From assembly GCF_035573695.1 (NCBI RefSeq), contig NZ_CP121694.1, positions 1,898,501 through 1,962,500 of the forward strand: a stretch of DNA of 64,000 nucleotides, read 5' to 3'. Source of the DNA: Metallumcola ferriviriculae (GTDB lineage: Bacteria; Bacillota; JADQBR01). The notes under the pieces were generated by a model. The model ran no database searches. It had not been told where the DNA came from and was given only the letters and a program-made list of their open reading frames with translations. Shown piece after piece: positions 44,364 to 53,503 of this stretch. Position numbers and translations under genes: made by a program. The first letter of the stretch is position 1, and each line of letters begins with the position of its first letter.

Positions 44364-44975
44364 TTCTTTCTAAAAAGTTGATAGCTCGCATCTTTTTCCG
44401 TTTAAGCTTCTTAAATTTACCCTTAGTCCAAAGGACCAGATGTAAGTTGATGTACTCTAGGACTTTCCGTAATATTTTGCGACCGTTTTTCCCATAATAA
44501 TTCAACCACCCTTGAATAATGGGATTGTATTCTTTTGCAATTTCCTCTAGTCCAATGTGGTGTAATTTCAATTTCCACTTCCTTATTTCTTGTCTAATAC
44601 GTTTTTGCGCCTCTTGGCTAATTGCTGGCAGAAAACTTGTGAATTCTGCTCCCTTCCACCCTTTGGCTTTTCTGGGATGAAAGGTATAACCTAGAAAAGT
44701 GAAGTTTGTCACATCTTCTTTCTCTTTTCTGTTACTGTCCTTACAGTACACCACTTTTGTTTTCGTAGGATGTAATTCTAGGCCACAGGACTCAAATCGC
44801 CTACTTAGTGCTTGCCGCTTCTGCCTTACTTTTACAATGCACAATACCATCATCAGCGAATCGACAGATGGGGTTGTTTGGGAAATGTGACGCCATCCAC
44901 TTGTCAAATGCATAGGCATGAAGAGATTCTATAGTACAGGACTTATTACGCCAGCATGGCTTTTCCTCCTCCGAG
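44363..44975 (-). pseudogene. Group II intron reverse transcriptase/maturase, 3' remnant
   Basis: Pieces in shifting frames: GVISPVL with a stop, NLF, HAYAFDKWMASHFPNN, the catalytic-type motif RFADDGIVHC, then a shift to SCGLELHPTKTKVVYCKD, FTFLGYTFHPRKAK and the maturase domain IIQGWLNYYGKNGRK. At least two frameshifts or stops are needed. The last residues (RITSVA and stop) are encoded by the end of the mini-IS. The polymerase N-terminal half and the intron RNA domains V/VI were not found. Confidence 0.8.
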
Positions 44976-45100
44976 TCTTTATATTAACTATACTTTACTC
45001 GGAGCCCTACGACAACTATCCTAACATAGGGGGGGGGATACTAGGGACCCTTAATATAAAGCTGGGATTTAACAATGGTGATCTTCTACTTTATTTTCTC
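44976..45100. other. Degenerate sequence with a run of nine G
   Basis: Upstream remnant of the group II intron region. A G9 run lies near 45030. No gene or RNA domain was recognised. Confidence 0.4.
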
Positions 45101-45128
45101 TTGCCATAATTGTATTTTAGGTTAAAAT
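45101..45128 (+). promoter_or_regulatory. Promoter of structured RNA copy A
   Basis: TTGCCA (45101-45106), 16-base spacer, TAAAAT (45123-45128). The conserved RNA core begins 20 bases later. Copy B has the same arrangement. Confidence 0.7.
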
Positions 45129-45148
45129 AAAACTGTAGTTTAATTCTG

Positions 45149-45270
45149 ACGGTCCGCATTAGGCGAGCAGCCAAGAGGTGCACGAGTGAAACTTGCTAGC
45201 GTTCACGTCTCGCCACAATAGGTGAGCAGACGAAGCACGCACGAGCATGGACAATTTAGGCCATGTAAAA
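45149..45270 (+). ncRNA. Structured RNA, copy A of a two-copy family
   Basis: Core from ACGGTCC to GGCCATGTAAAAT, alignable with 59671-59787. Shared blocks: ACGGTCC; GAGCA...CCAAG.GGTG.ACG; GTGAA; GAGCATGG...GGCCATGTAAAA. Shared hairpins: GCA(g)CC-AAGA-GGTGC here against GCACC-AAGG-GGTGT in copy B, where the closing pair changes G-C to G-U; and CATGG...CCATG with different loops. In copy A GGCGAG/CTCGCC can also close an outer stem. No open reading frame is shared. Its own promoter and terminators make it a free-standing RNA gene. I cannot name the class; the raiA motif is one of similar size worth testing. Confidence 0.65.
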
Positions 45271-45292
45271 TAACAAAATACTAAAAATGTTA

Positions 45293-45320
45293 CCACCCCT
45301 TTCTATTTCTAGAAGGGGGT
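45293..45320 (+). terminator. First hairpin after RNA copy A
   Basis: ACCCCTTTCT pairs with AGAAGGGGGT (one G-T pair), followed by TTCT. Equivalent in position to the terminator of copy B. Confidence 0.6.
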
Positions 45321-45333
45321 TTCTACGATTATT

Positions 45334-45377
45334 AACCGTCTTATCCCGAGGCACTTTCGGGATAGGGCGGTTTTTTT
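45334..45377 (+). terminator. Strong terminator after RNA copy A
   Basis: A 16-bp stem (AACCGTCTTATCCCGA with TCGGGATAGGGCGGTT, two G-T pairs), 7-base loop, then seven T. Confidence 0.85.
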
Positions 45378-45752
45378 ATAAGCTCTTCTAGGCGGCGCTC
45401 TGTTTCTTTGACGATAGACTCTCGAGTGAGACGTTGTTTTTTATTCTTTGGGGTGTTTGACGACAGCATAACGTTTTCTGGCTTCGCAATCATAATTGAT
45501 GAACCGACTAGTGTGGAACCGCTTGCATGATGGAGTAGGAGGGTCGCGGATAATCACCGCCCATTATCTCTGATTTTCTTAGGAAGAGAGATAGCCGATG
45601 CGCTAATGAGGCCCAATAAAATTGTAGACATGTGGAACTAAAGAAAATTATAATCCAGATGTCGTAATAATTTAATATACCGAAACTATAAATAAAAATA
45701 TCTCTAGTTATTTTATTTATTAATATTTTACGTTATATATACAAATACTTGC
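45378..45752. other. Gene-poor stretch between RNA copy A and the catabolic island
   Basis: On the minus strand a ~70-codon open stretch (about 45345-45555) includes KKQRLTRESIVKETERRLEE and runs through the terminator; I do not recognise it, and it lacks a convincing start. The AT-rich part from 45650 leads into the CoA-transferase promoter. Nothing else is supported. Confidence 0.35.
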
Positions 45753-45781
45753 TTGACATTCTCATATATAATCGCTAGAGT
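45753..45781 (+). promoter_or_regulatory. Promoter of the CoA-transferase gene
   Basis: TTGACA (45753-45758), 17-base spacer, TAGAGT (45776-45781). Confidence 0.6.
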
Positions 45782-45888
45782 TATTATATAGGAACATAGC
45801 TAGAGTGAAATATGGGATAAACCAATGAACGCACATCATTTTCATTACTATTTGTGCCGCTGGTGGTAGCGGCGGAATGGAGGTTATT

Positions 45889-47484
45889 ATGACTGATTCA
45901 TCATTGAAGAAAAAACTCATGACTGCGGACGAAGTCGTCAAGCTGATACCTGACGGTGCTACCGTGCGGATTTCTGGCGCAGCCTTGGTGTGCTCGTCCG
46001 CTATAATCTTTAAAAACATTAGGCAATCGTTCCTAAAGACCGGGCATCCGAGAGATCTTTGCATCGTCTCGGAGGGTTCTCCTGGGAGCAATGTGCCGGG
46101 CTACAATTACTTTGAGTACCTAGCCCACAAGGGCCTTGTCAGGCGGGTGGTTGGCGGACATATGGGATTTCATCACGCGCTATTTCCATTGATCAGGAAC
46201 AACGAGATAGAGGCATACAATATCTCTCAGGGTGTGCTGTCGATCTTAACGAGCGAAAGGGCCGCTGGTAAGAATGGCTACCTGACAAAGGTCGGACTGG
46301 GCACTCAGCAGGATCCCCGCCATGAGGGCTGTAAACTCAACGAGGGACTAGAGATGGAAGACTTGGTTGAACTCAGGGAAGTGGATGGAGAACAATACCT
46401 CTGGTTTAAAGCAATAAGGGAGGACATCGCCGTACTGAAGTCAAGCTATGCCGACCTAAACGGCAATATCACCCTCAAAGCCGAGCCATCCAACAATGAT
46501 GCCCTCGGGGTAGCCATGGCGGTCAAAAACGAGGGGGGCAAGGTCTTCGTATATGTCAAGGAACTGAAGGAAGAGTATTTCAACCCGCGTCTCGTGCACA
46601 TTCCGCACTTCCTGGTGGACGGGATCATCCTCGATCCCAGTATAGTACAGGCGGCTCCGCACCTTGAATATAGCCCGTACTTCTCCAATGAAGAGCGGTG
46701 CAGTGAGGAACAAATACATAAGATCATAGAAGAAGATACCAACAACAGTGCCCGGAAAAGAAAGATCAAGCACAAAGTCATAGCCAGAAGGGCGGCAATG
46801 GAGCTGTACCCAGAGGTTGTCGTGAATATCGGGTTCGGCATCCCGCAGATGATTAGCGGCGAGGCCATAGATCTCGGAATCGATATGGATTCCGTCGTGA
46901 TGACCACCGAGACTGGCGTCAGCGGCGGGGTACAGTTGTCCTCGGTATTCAGCGTATCCATGAATACCGACGCCATCTATGACCAAGCGTCCCAATTTAG
47001 ATTTTACGAGGGCGGCGGGCTCGATATCGGTTTTCTAGGCGCTCTGGAGATAGACCAAAAGGGCAACGTCAACGTCTGCAAAAAGGGGACACGCCTCGCG
47101 GGTGTAGGTGGTTTTAATTACATCGTTCACTCTTCTGACAAACTGGTGTACTGCTTTACCTTCATGCAGGGATCGGGCTACGATATCGAAAACGGAGAGT
47201 TAGTCCCGCGCGACGGGAAAGATAAGAAAATCGTGGCGGATGTGGAGAGCATCTCTATGAACGCGGGGCTTGAGTTCGCCAACAATAAGACGGTTCTATA
47301 TATCACCGAACGATGCGTATTAAAGCTGAAAGAAGACGGGCTCGAGATCATCGAGATCGCCCCAGGACTCGACCTTAAAAAAGATATCCTTGATCATCTG
47401 GATTTTACTCCGTCGATTGCGGTAGACCTCAAGGAAATGCCCAAACTCTGTTTTGAGACGAAGGGAGCGGATTATGTCCGATAG
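45889..47484 (+). CDS. Acetate/propionate-type CoA-transferase (family I, fused alpha-beta)
   Basis: 531 residues, both halves of a family I CoA-transferase in one chain, like C. propionicum propionate CoA-transferase and E. coli YdiF. The catalytic glutamate is Glu341 in MTTETGVSGG, near the expected 324-333; the glycine loop is VVNIGFGIPQ. It moves CoA between short acyl-CoAs and free acids, so it can activate an imported acid without ATP. ATG 45889 lies 5 bases after a GGAGG. It starts the catabolic island and is followed by the importer, SDR and thiolase. Confidence 0.92.
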   Translation: MTDSSLKKKLMTADEVVKLIPDGATVRISGAALVCSSAIIFKNIRQSFLKTGHPRDLCIVSEGSPGSNVPGYNYFEYLAHKGLVRRVVGGHMGFHHALFPLIRNNEIEAYNISQGVLSILTSERAAGKNGYLTKVGLGTQQDPRHEGCKLNEGLEMEDLVELREVDGEQYLWFKAIREDIAVLKSSYADLNGNITLKAEPSNNDALGVAMAVKNEGGKVFVYVKELKEEYFNPRLVHIPHFLVDGIILDPSIVQAAPHLEYSPYFSNEERCSEEQIHKIIEEDTNNSARKRKIKHKVIARRAAMELYPEVVVNIGFGIPQMISGEAIDLGIDMDSVVMTTETGVSGGVQLSSVFSVSMNTDAIYDQASQFRFYEGGGLDIGFLGALEIDQKGNVNVCKKGTRLAGVGGFNYIVHSSDKLVYCFTFMQGSGYDIENGELVPRDGKDKKIVADVESISMNAGLEFANNKTVLYITERCVLKLKEDGLEIIEIAPGLDLKKDILDHLDFTPSIAVDLKEMPKLCFETKGADYVR

Positions 47485-47617
47485 TATTCTAGAAACCAAG
47501 AAGCCTCCTGGGTTACAGATGAGGAAATTTTGTTTGCCGGTGGATACAGAACAGGTAATTGAGAGAAAGGGGAAGTTTATTGAAAGTGGAATTAAAGATA
47601 AAAGTTCAAAAAAATAA
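47474..47617 (+). CDS. Short 47-residue open frame overlapping the CoA-transferase end
   Basis: ATG 47474 has a good AAGGGAG site 8 bases upstream and overlaps the transferase stop by 11 bases. It reads MSDSILETKKPPGLQMRK, with a Lys-rich end GIKDKSSKK. No family recognised. It may be the start of a lost downstream gene, fused by deletion to random sequence. Confidence 0.35.
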   Translation: MSDSILETKKPPGLQMRKFCLPVDTEQVIERKGKFIESGIKDKSSKK

Positions 47618-47706
47618 ATATATTTCGGTAACATTGCAATTAAAGTATACTTTTCTCAAAGTCCGCAATATTTGCTTATTTACCCGGTGAGATACACTTA
47701 AATTGC

Positions 47707-47735
47707 TTGACATTTGTTTTTTCGAGTGTTAAAAT
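47707..47735 (+). promoter_or_regulatory. Promoter upstream of the importer genes
   Basis: TTGACA (47707-47712), 17-base spacer, TAAAAT (47730-47735). It could drive the binding-protein gene at 48080, across the SDR fragment. Confidence 0.7.
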
Positions 47736-47880
47736 ATCTAACAAAGGGAAATGAAGGACAGGGGAAGCGTAATTAAAGGAATCTAATGAATTATTAGAAA
47801 ATTCATCATTGACTGAAAAAAGGGTGACCAATGTTCATATTTTGTTGTTATGGGAATAGGGAGTGAAGCTATGTGAAGCT

Positions 47881-47946
47881 ATGATTGTAAACAACGCAGG
47901 GAAAATAACGGCGGATTCTCGGTTGGCTAATATGACAGAAGAGTAA
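47881..47946 (+). pseudogene. SDR dehydrogenase fragment
   Basis: ATG 47881 reads MIVNNAGKITADSRLANMTE and stops. This is the NNAG-to-MTEE segment of FabG-like short-chain dehydrogenases, the same segment as kept in the broken SDR at 55.5 kb. No Rossmann start and no catalytic YxxxK follow. Confidence 0.6.
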
Positions 47947-48079
47947 TATCTCAGTTCGGTGTTATTCAAAATTGCGCGGTTTTGAATTTGGCATTTTTGA
48001 AAGATGTCCATAACGGCATGAATGTTATGATTGCTAGCATTTATCCGATATGATAAAAAATGAAATGGGGGAATGAATA

Positions 48080-49336
48080 ATGATGAGGAAAAATCAGCCT
48101 GTCATCGCAATATTCGTTATAGTTTTAATGATGACGTTAGTACTGGCTGGATGCACTTCCAAAACGACGGACAATACTGCAGATGAGGCGGGCGGCGAAG
48201 TATTACTCGGATATGTCGGTCCAATGACCGGTCCGTCGGCTACGATGGGACTAGCCACTAAGCAGGGCGCCGAACTCGCTATTGAAGAAATTAACAATGC
48301 AGGCGGAATTATGGGAAAAACCATTAAATTTGTATCGCGTGACGATGAAGCAGACCCGACAAAATCAAAAACTGCTGTTCAAGAACTGATTGATAAAGAG
48401 AAAGTTCAGATGATGATTGGCCAGCCGAACTCAACAAGCGTTGCCGCTTCTGAAGCTTATGTCAATGAAAACAAAATTATTCAGATACTTAACATTGCAA
48501 CCAACACCCAGCTTACTAATGTTGAAAAATATCCTTATACCTTCAGAACATTCTTCCCAAGTCCGGTACAGGCTGAAGCCCTTGTAAATATCGCAAAAGA
48601 AGCCGATTTTCAAAGGGCTGTGCTGCTCGGCGACACGACCGCCCTGGGGAATGATGGAATAGCCGCTTTGCAAGCAGCCAGCAAAGCAGCCGGAATAAAG
48701 CCGGTAGAAGCAATTCAATATAAATCCGGAGATGTAGATATGACGCCTGTTGCAGAGAAGATTAAGGATGCTGGCGCAGACGTGGTACTCGCCTGGACCC
48801 TTGGTGCAGATGGTGCGAGAATAGTCTCCGCACTTTCAAGAATCGATTATATGGACAACGTGATTTTTCTTGGATACACAGGACTCTCTTTGCCGAATTT
48901 CCGAGAGCTTGCCGGAGATGGCATTAGCAGGAGCTATATGCTTGGCGGCTACTGGTCGGTAGAAAAAGGTGAAACTCAGCTGGATGAAGCACGTCAGAAA
49001 CTCTATGATAAGATAGTCGAGAAATACGATAAATACGGACCCGGCGGTAGAAGCACCTCCCCTATGATGGTGGCATCCGGCTATGATGCGGTTTATCTTT
49101 ATAAATGGGCAGTCGAAACAGCGAGTTCTTTCGATCCCGACTTAGTAAAAAATACCCTAGAGACAAAAATTTCCGAGTATCCTTTGAAGATTGGTGTTGC
49201 AAACACGTATAGGTTCTCGCCAACAAATCATGAAGCTATTTCCGGAAAAGATCTTTTGCCTGTTCTGTTAGACCCAATGGTATCATCGGATAAAATCTTC
49301 GGAGACGTTTCTATCAGAGGATCCTTTACAAAGTAA
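48080..49336 (+). CDS. Liv-type ABC importer substrate-binding lipoprotein
   Basis: 418 residues. Signal peptide with lipobox VLAGC (Cys25), so it is anchored outside the membrane. The type I periplasmic-binding fold follows: VLLGYVGPMTGPSATMGLA, AIEEINNAGGIMGK and VSRDDEADPTKSKTAVQEL, as in leucine/isoleucine/valine and amide/urea-binding proteins. The ligand cannot be read from sequence; the neighbouring CoA enzymes suggest a short organic acid. The permease and ATPase genes follow after a hairpin and a ~500-base gap. Confidence 0.9.
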   Translation: MMRKNQPVIAIFVIVLMMTLVLAGCTSKTTDNTADEAGGEVLLGYVGPMTGPSATMGLATKQGAELAIEEINNAGGIMGKTIKFVSRDDEADPTKSKTAVQELIDKEKVQMMIGQPNSTSVAASEAYVNENKIIQILNIATNTQLTNVEKYPYTFRTFFPSPVQAEALVNIAKEADFQRAVLLGDTTALGNDGIAALQAASKAAGIKPVEAIQYKSGDVDMTPVAEKIKDAGADVVLAWTLGADGARIVSALSRIDYMDNVIFLGYTGLSLPNFRELAGDGISRSYMLGGYWSVEKGETQLDEARQKLYDKIVEKYDKYGPGGRSTSPMMVASGYDAVYLYKWAVETASSFDPDLVKNTLETKISEYPLKIGVANTYRFSPTNHEAISGKDLLPVLLDPMVSSDKIFGDVSIRGSFTK

Positions 49337-49365
49337 GAGTAAAACGTACACTAAAATCAGAATGT

Positions 49366-49414
49366 GGTGTGTCGATATTGGTTCACAAATAACCGATATT
49401 CGACACACCGTTTG
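49366..49414 (+). terminator. Long hairpin after the binding-protein gene
   Basis: GGTGTGTCGATATTGGTT pairs almost fully with AACCGATATTCGACACACC, followed by GTTTG. It probably lets the abundant binding protein be made in excess over the permease genes. Confidence 0.65.
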
Positions 49415-49913
49415 TTAGAAAAAAATAATGATGTATGGATGCTTATATTGAGGTAGTTGATTGACGTTTGAAATCAGCTGACCAAGTGAGTGTGACTTGC
49501 TCTACTTGTTAGCTGCTGGGTGGCCGGTTTATCCAGGCCTAATAGTTGTTCCCCTGACAAATTAAGCAATTGGCCATTTTCTTCGCCGGTTGTTCGAAGC
49601 TTGACCTCAGATGAACTGGCATATTCGCTTCCGATGCTGTGTTGTTGCAAAGATGGCCTTTGCTTTTTTGGTAAGGTTAACGATTCTTCCAGATTTGCTA
49701 CGCGAGGTAGCTGTTTTTAGCTCAGCCTATCCTCTTGTATGACTCTTTGCTTTTTAAGCAGCCGTTAGACCCCACACAAGAGTATTTTATCTCACTATTG
49801 TCTGTCCAACAAATCGTGATGGGTCATCCTGAGGCAAGTACATTATAATGAGAAAACGATTAAAACACTGGCCGGAACAGTTACAGGCAGTACAAAGAAA
49901 GGAGAATGAGAGG
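49415..49913. other. Gap between binding-protein and permease genes
   Basis: The minus strand has an open stretch of about 80 codons (ending near 49485) that reads like a protein end but has no recognisable family or start. Nothing else is supported until AAAGGAG at 49898-49904, the ribosome site of the permease. The gap within a Liv-type operon suggests an old insertion. Confidence 0.4.
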
Positions 49914-50801
49914 GTGCAGCAATTAATATTTGGGTTGGCGAACGGCAGCATATACGCACTAATGGCGCTTGCAATCGGAATTGTTAGCTCTACGACAGGC
50001 ATCATTAATTTTGGATACGCATCTATTGTAATGATGGGCGCAATGGTGAGCTGGTGGCTGATCGTAATATACGGATTTAGCTATATACCTGCTCTATTAT
50101 TTGCAATAGCCGTCAGCATAGTGCTGAGCATAGTAATGTATGAGACGTGCGTTAAGAAACTTGGGGACTTGCAGGATAATGTAGGGTGGATTATCACATT
50201 GTTCGGCGCGGCTATCATATTGGATAATATTGCGCGAATGGTGTTTGGTACCGAGCCGCAGGCGTTTCCGTATTTATTCGATGGCAAAATCGTAAAATTT
50301 CTTGGGGCAAACATCATGCTTCATGAGTTGATGATGATAACGATAACCCTCGTTATCGGAGTTATATACCATGTGATAATAAAGAAGACCCAGTTTGGTA
50401 GGGCTGTACGCGCTGTTGCATTCAGGCCGACAACTTCGGAGCTGATGGGCATCAATAGCGAAAAGATAATATTGTCCTGCTTTGCAATGGCCGGGATCGT
50501 GTCGGCGGTAGCCGGTGTATTAATCGCTCCTATTACGTTTGCGAGTTACACCATGACGAGTTCAATCGGCCTGAAAGGATTTGCAGCCGCTGTGTTGGGC
50601 GGATTTGAAGACACAAAAGGAGCATTTGTCGGAGGCTTCGTATTGGGGCTCGTCGAAATCTTCATAAGTATGTTTGTCCCCGCCGGGATAAAGGATTCGA
50701 TCAGCTTCTTTATAATGATTATTGTGATAATATTTTTACCGGGGGGGATAATGAGTGCCAAAATTTTTAATAAAAACTGGTCCGCTACGGAAAAAGTATA
50801 G
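49914..50801 (+). CDS. livH: Liv-type ABC importer permease (LivH-like)
   Basis: 295 residues, about eight membrane helices. LivH features: LIFGLANGSIYALMALAIGI at the start, IINFGYASIVMMGAM, FGRAVRAVAFRPTTSELMGI (coupling loop to the ATPase) and GFEDTKGAFVGGFVLGL. GTG at 49914 is chosen for AAAGGAG at 49898-49904; the frame is open 22 codons further but without a better site. Its 3' end overlaps the next gene by 47 bases. Confidence 0.88.
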   Translation: MQQLIFGLANGSIYALMALAIGIVSSTTGIINFGYASIVMMGAMVSWWLIVIYGFSYIPALLFAIAVSIVLSIVMYETCVKKLGDLQDNVGWIITLFGAAIILDNIARMVFGTEPQAFPYLFDGKIVKFLGANIMLHELMMITITLVIGVIYHVIIKKTQFGRAVRAVAFRPTTSELMGINSEKIILSCFAMAGIVSAVAGVLIAPITFASYTMTSSIGLKGFAAAVLGGFEDTKGAFVGGFVLGLVEIFISMFVPAGIKDSISFFIMIIVIIFLPGGIMSAKIFNKNWSATEKV

Positions 50802-52569
50802 CTTGTGGTTTAACATACTAAAGCTGGCATTGCTATTCACCTGCTTGGCATTTCCGTTCATGGCCGGTAATTATTTTTTGCGATTTGCTATAATTTTATT
50901 TATTTACATCATTTTGTCGATCGGTTATGATATTTCCTCAGGGTATTGTGGTATGCTGACCCTCTCCGCCGCGGCTATTTTTGGCGTCGGTGCATATGCG
51001 TCGGCAATAACGATTACCACCCTTAAAATGCCGTTCCTGGTCGGTATGCTTGTAGCAATGGTTGCCACTGGACTGATAAGCCTTCTGATATCCTTGCCGG
51101 CACATAAGGTGAAAGGCCACTATCTTGCCATGATAAGCCTTGGCATTTTAGAGGTCGTGCAGAGGATACTCAACGAGTGGAGTTCTTTAACGCAAGGCGC
51201 GGCGGGATTTTTCCTTCCCAAATGGTCCATATTCGGTATGGAGCTCAGTAATTATGCAAAATACTATGTAATTTTTTTCTTCCTGATTCTCATCATGTTA
51301 TTTGAATGGGGCTTGATCAAAAGCCATTGGGGCCGTGATTTTATTGCGGTCAAGGATGACGAGGTAGCGGCGTCGGGAGTAGGCATAAACAATAGGAATT
51401 TCAAGATTATTGCACTGCTCATAAGCTCAATGGTAATAGGAGTCGCCGGTTCCCTATATGCAAGCTACAGTGAGTTTATCAGTCCTGACACTTTTGGATT
51501 CTACCTGACAATATTTATCCTTTTGACAGTCGTTATAGGCGGAACGGGCACATTGAGCGGCCCAGCTATCGGCGTTACCGTCGTAATGATAATACCGGAA
51601 TTTTTCAATGCATCACCGGACCTTAAGCAGATAGTCTTCGGTGGGCTTCTTATCATACTGACGCAGGTAATGCCCGACGGTATTGTAGGAAAAATAAAGA
51701 AACATTTCGGGGCAATCGAAGATAACAGACATATAGAAAATTTAAGCGACAGGATGCCGATAAGCTTTGAAAAATACAAAGTTTCTGCGGATGGTCCTGA
51801 AAATATCCTGGAAGTAAAAAATCTCACAAGGAGATTCGGTGGACTTACGGCTGTAGGGAATCTAGACTTTGAGATTAAGAGAGGTACGGTACATTCCTTA
51901 ATCGGACCGAACGGAGCTGGAAAGACGACTACGGTTAATATGATAACGGGTATCGACAAACCGAGCGAAGGCAGCGCTATATTCATCGGCGAGGATATAA
52001 CGGGAATGGAACCCTTCGTTTCGGTGAAGCGCGGAATAGCCCGGACATATCAGCATGTCCGGTTGTTCAAAGACTTGCGTGTAATAGATAACGTGGCGAT
52101 GGGGGGAAGAATATACTACACATATAGTATGGCGGGCGCAATCTTCCATTCGCGCAAGAAAAGACAAGAAGAAAAAGAAGCATATCTGGAAGCTTACGAC
52201 TGCCTGAGACTGATGGGACTGGACAGTAAGTCGAATTTTGCCCCCGGAAGCCTTTCAGCGGGACAGCAGAAACTGTTGGAGATTGCCCGTGCCCTATGCG
52301 AAAGGCCAAAACTCATGGTACTGGATGAGCCTTGCGCCGGTCTTAATGAAACGGAAGTAGCAGAGCTTTCCGAGATAATTAAGAAAATAAGAGATGTCGG
52401 GATAACGGTACTTATGATCGAACACCATATGAGCATAGTAATGGGTATTTCTGATTACATAACGGTTATAGATTATGGAAAGAAGATTGCGGAAGGTACT
52501 CCGGCGGAAGTGAGCGTAGACCCGCTAGTAAGGAAAGCATATCTGGGAGAAGAGGTGACGGCATGCTGA
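50755..52569 (+). CDS. Fused Liv permease-ATPase (LivM-LivG)
   Basis: 604 residues in two parts. Residues 1-~320 are a LivM permease (ILSIGYDISSGYCGMLTLSA, LPAHKVKGHYLAMISLGI, GTGTLSGPAIG). Residues ~350-604 are a LivG ATPase: Walker A GPNGAGKTTT from 384, signature LSAGQQKLLE, Walker B LMVLDEPCAGL, and the H-loop in MIEHHMSI. Most operons have these as two genes. GTG at 50755 follows GGGGGGG. The fusion fixes one ATPase to one permease; the second ATPase is the next gene. Confidence 0.92.
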   Translation: MPKFLIKTGPLRKKYSLWFNILKLALLFTCLAFPFMAGNYFLRFAIILFIYIILSIGYDISSGYCGMLTLSAAAIFGVGAYASAITITTLKMPFLVGMLVAMVATGLISLLISLPAHKVKGHYLAMISLGILEVVQRILNEWSSLTQGAAGFFLPKWSIFGMELSNYAKYYVIFFFLILIMLFEWGLIKSHWGRDFIAVKDDEVAASGVGINNRNFKIIALLISSMVIGVAGSLYASYSEFISPDTFGFYLTIFILLTVVIGGTGTLSGPAIGVTVVMIIPEFFNASPDLKQIVFGGLLIILTQVMPDGIVGKIKKHFGAIEDNRHIENLSDRMPISFEKYKVSADGPENILEVKNLTRRFGGLTAVGNLDFEIKRGTVHSLIGPNGAGKTTTVNMITGIDKPSEGSAIFIGEDITGMEPFVSVKRGIARTYQHVRLFKDLRVIDNVAMGGRIYYTYSMAGAIFHSRKKRQEEKEAYLEAYDCLRLMGLDSKSNFAPGSLSAGQQKLLEIARALCERPKLMVLDEPCAGLNETEVAELSEIIKKIRDVGITVLMIEHHMSIVMGISDYITVIDYGKKIAEGTPAEVSVDPLVRKAYLGEEVTAC

Positions 52570-53270
52570 AGGTTGAGAATTTAACTATCGCTTACGGTAA
52601 GACAGAAGTCGTTCACCACGTATCGTTTGATGTAAAGAAAGGCTCAGTTGTTACGATAGCGGGAGCGAACGGAGCGGGAAAGAGTACGATACTAAATACC
52701 ATTGTGGGTCTCCACCGGTCAAAGGAAGGGAATATCGTATATAATGGCGAGGATATAACCAGGAAAGCTCCGGATAAGCTTGTCAGAAAAGGAATAAGGC
52801 TTGTCCCAGAAGGCAGGCAGATATTTGCGGAGCATACTGTTGAAGAGAACATCCTTCTCGGAGCGTATGTGGAAAAGGACGCAAAAAAGATACGTGACCG
52901 AATGGATGAAATGTTTGACCGATTTCCAAGGCTTAAGGAAAGACGCAAGCAAATCGGAGGCACATTATCGGGTGGAGAGCAGCAGATGCTTGCAATTGTA
53001 AGAGCCTTAATAACGGGACCCGATCTTCTTATTCTTGACGAACCATCGCTCGGTCTTGCTCCGATAATAGTAAAGGATGTTTTCAAATTGCTGACGGAGA
53101 TAAAGCAGATGGGTGTAACAATAATACTGGTTGAGCAGATGGTCGAAAACGCGCTTAGCATTTCGGACTATGCGTATATTCTTGAGACCGGAAATATAGT
53201 ATTTTCGGGTACCAAGGACGAAGTGAAGAACAGTGATGATATTGTAAAGGCATATTTAGGTAATGTCTGA
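52563..53270 (+). CDS. livF: Liv-type ABC importer second ATPase (LivF)
   Basis: 235 residues: Walker A GANGAGKST near 35, Q-loop region VPEGRQIFAEHTVEENI, signature LSGGEQQMLAIVRAL, Walker B LLILDEPSLGL and VEQMVENAL. The EGRQIF segment is typical of LivF. It overlaps the preceding gene by 7 bases. It ends the importer unit. Confidence 0.93.
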   Translation: MLKVENLTIAYGKTEVVHHVSFDVKKGSVVTIAGANGAGKSTILNTIVGLHRSKEGNIVYNGEDITRKAPDKLVRKGIRLVPEGRQIFAEHTVEENILLGAYVEKDAKKIRDRMDEMFDRFPRLKERRKQIGGTLSGGEQQMLAIVRALITGPDLLILDEPSLGLAPIIVKDVFKLLTEIKQMGVTIILVEQMVENALSISDYAYILETGNIVFSGTKDEVKNSDDIVKAYLGNV

Positions 53271-53299
53271 TAAAAATTAAAGGTTAAGTGGAATCAAAG

Positions 53300-53475
53300 T
53301 AACAAAAACGGCTTCATTTGGCCTTTGAACAGGCACGGTTCCAACAAGGGATTGATGCTGGTCATGGCCATTGGGATGGCGATGCAGCGGTACGCGAAGG
53401 TGGGCTTCTCAGACAGCGGCAGGAAACTGTCGGAGGCCCCGGCTTTCATTGGAATCGAGGATATGGTATCGTAGA
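53300..53475 (+). pseudogene. Unrecognised C-terminal gene fragment
   Basis: One frame reads NKGLMLVMAIGMAMQRYAKV, then FSDSGRKLSEAPAFIGIED and a TAG stop at about 53473. It looks like the conserved end of an enzyme but has no start and no family I can name. It lies upstream of, and in another frame from, the AraC-type gene. Confidence 0.35.
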
Positions 53476-53503
53476 CAAAAATGAATACAATGGAGTTGAT
53501 TTT

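Noticed and set aside
45149-45270. RNA copy A as a tRNA, T-box or group II intron domain V
   Set aside because: No cloverleaf, no T-box GGTGG core, and no GAGC...GTAY-type domain V hairpin; a second copy far from any intron has its own promoter and terminator.
49520-49720. 66-codon + strand frame in the Liv gap
   Set aside because: No ribosome site, no similarity, and the opposite strand looks more protein-like.
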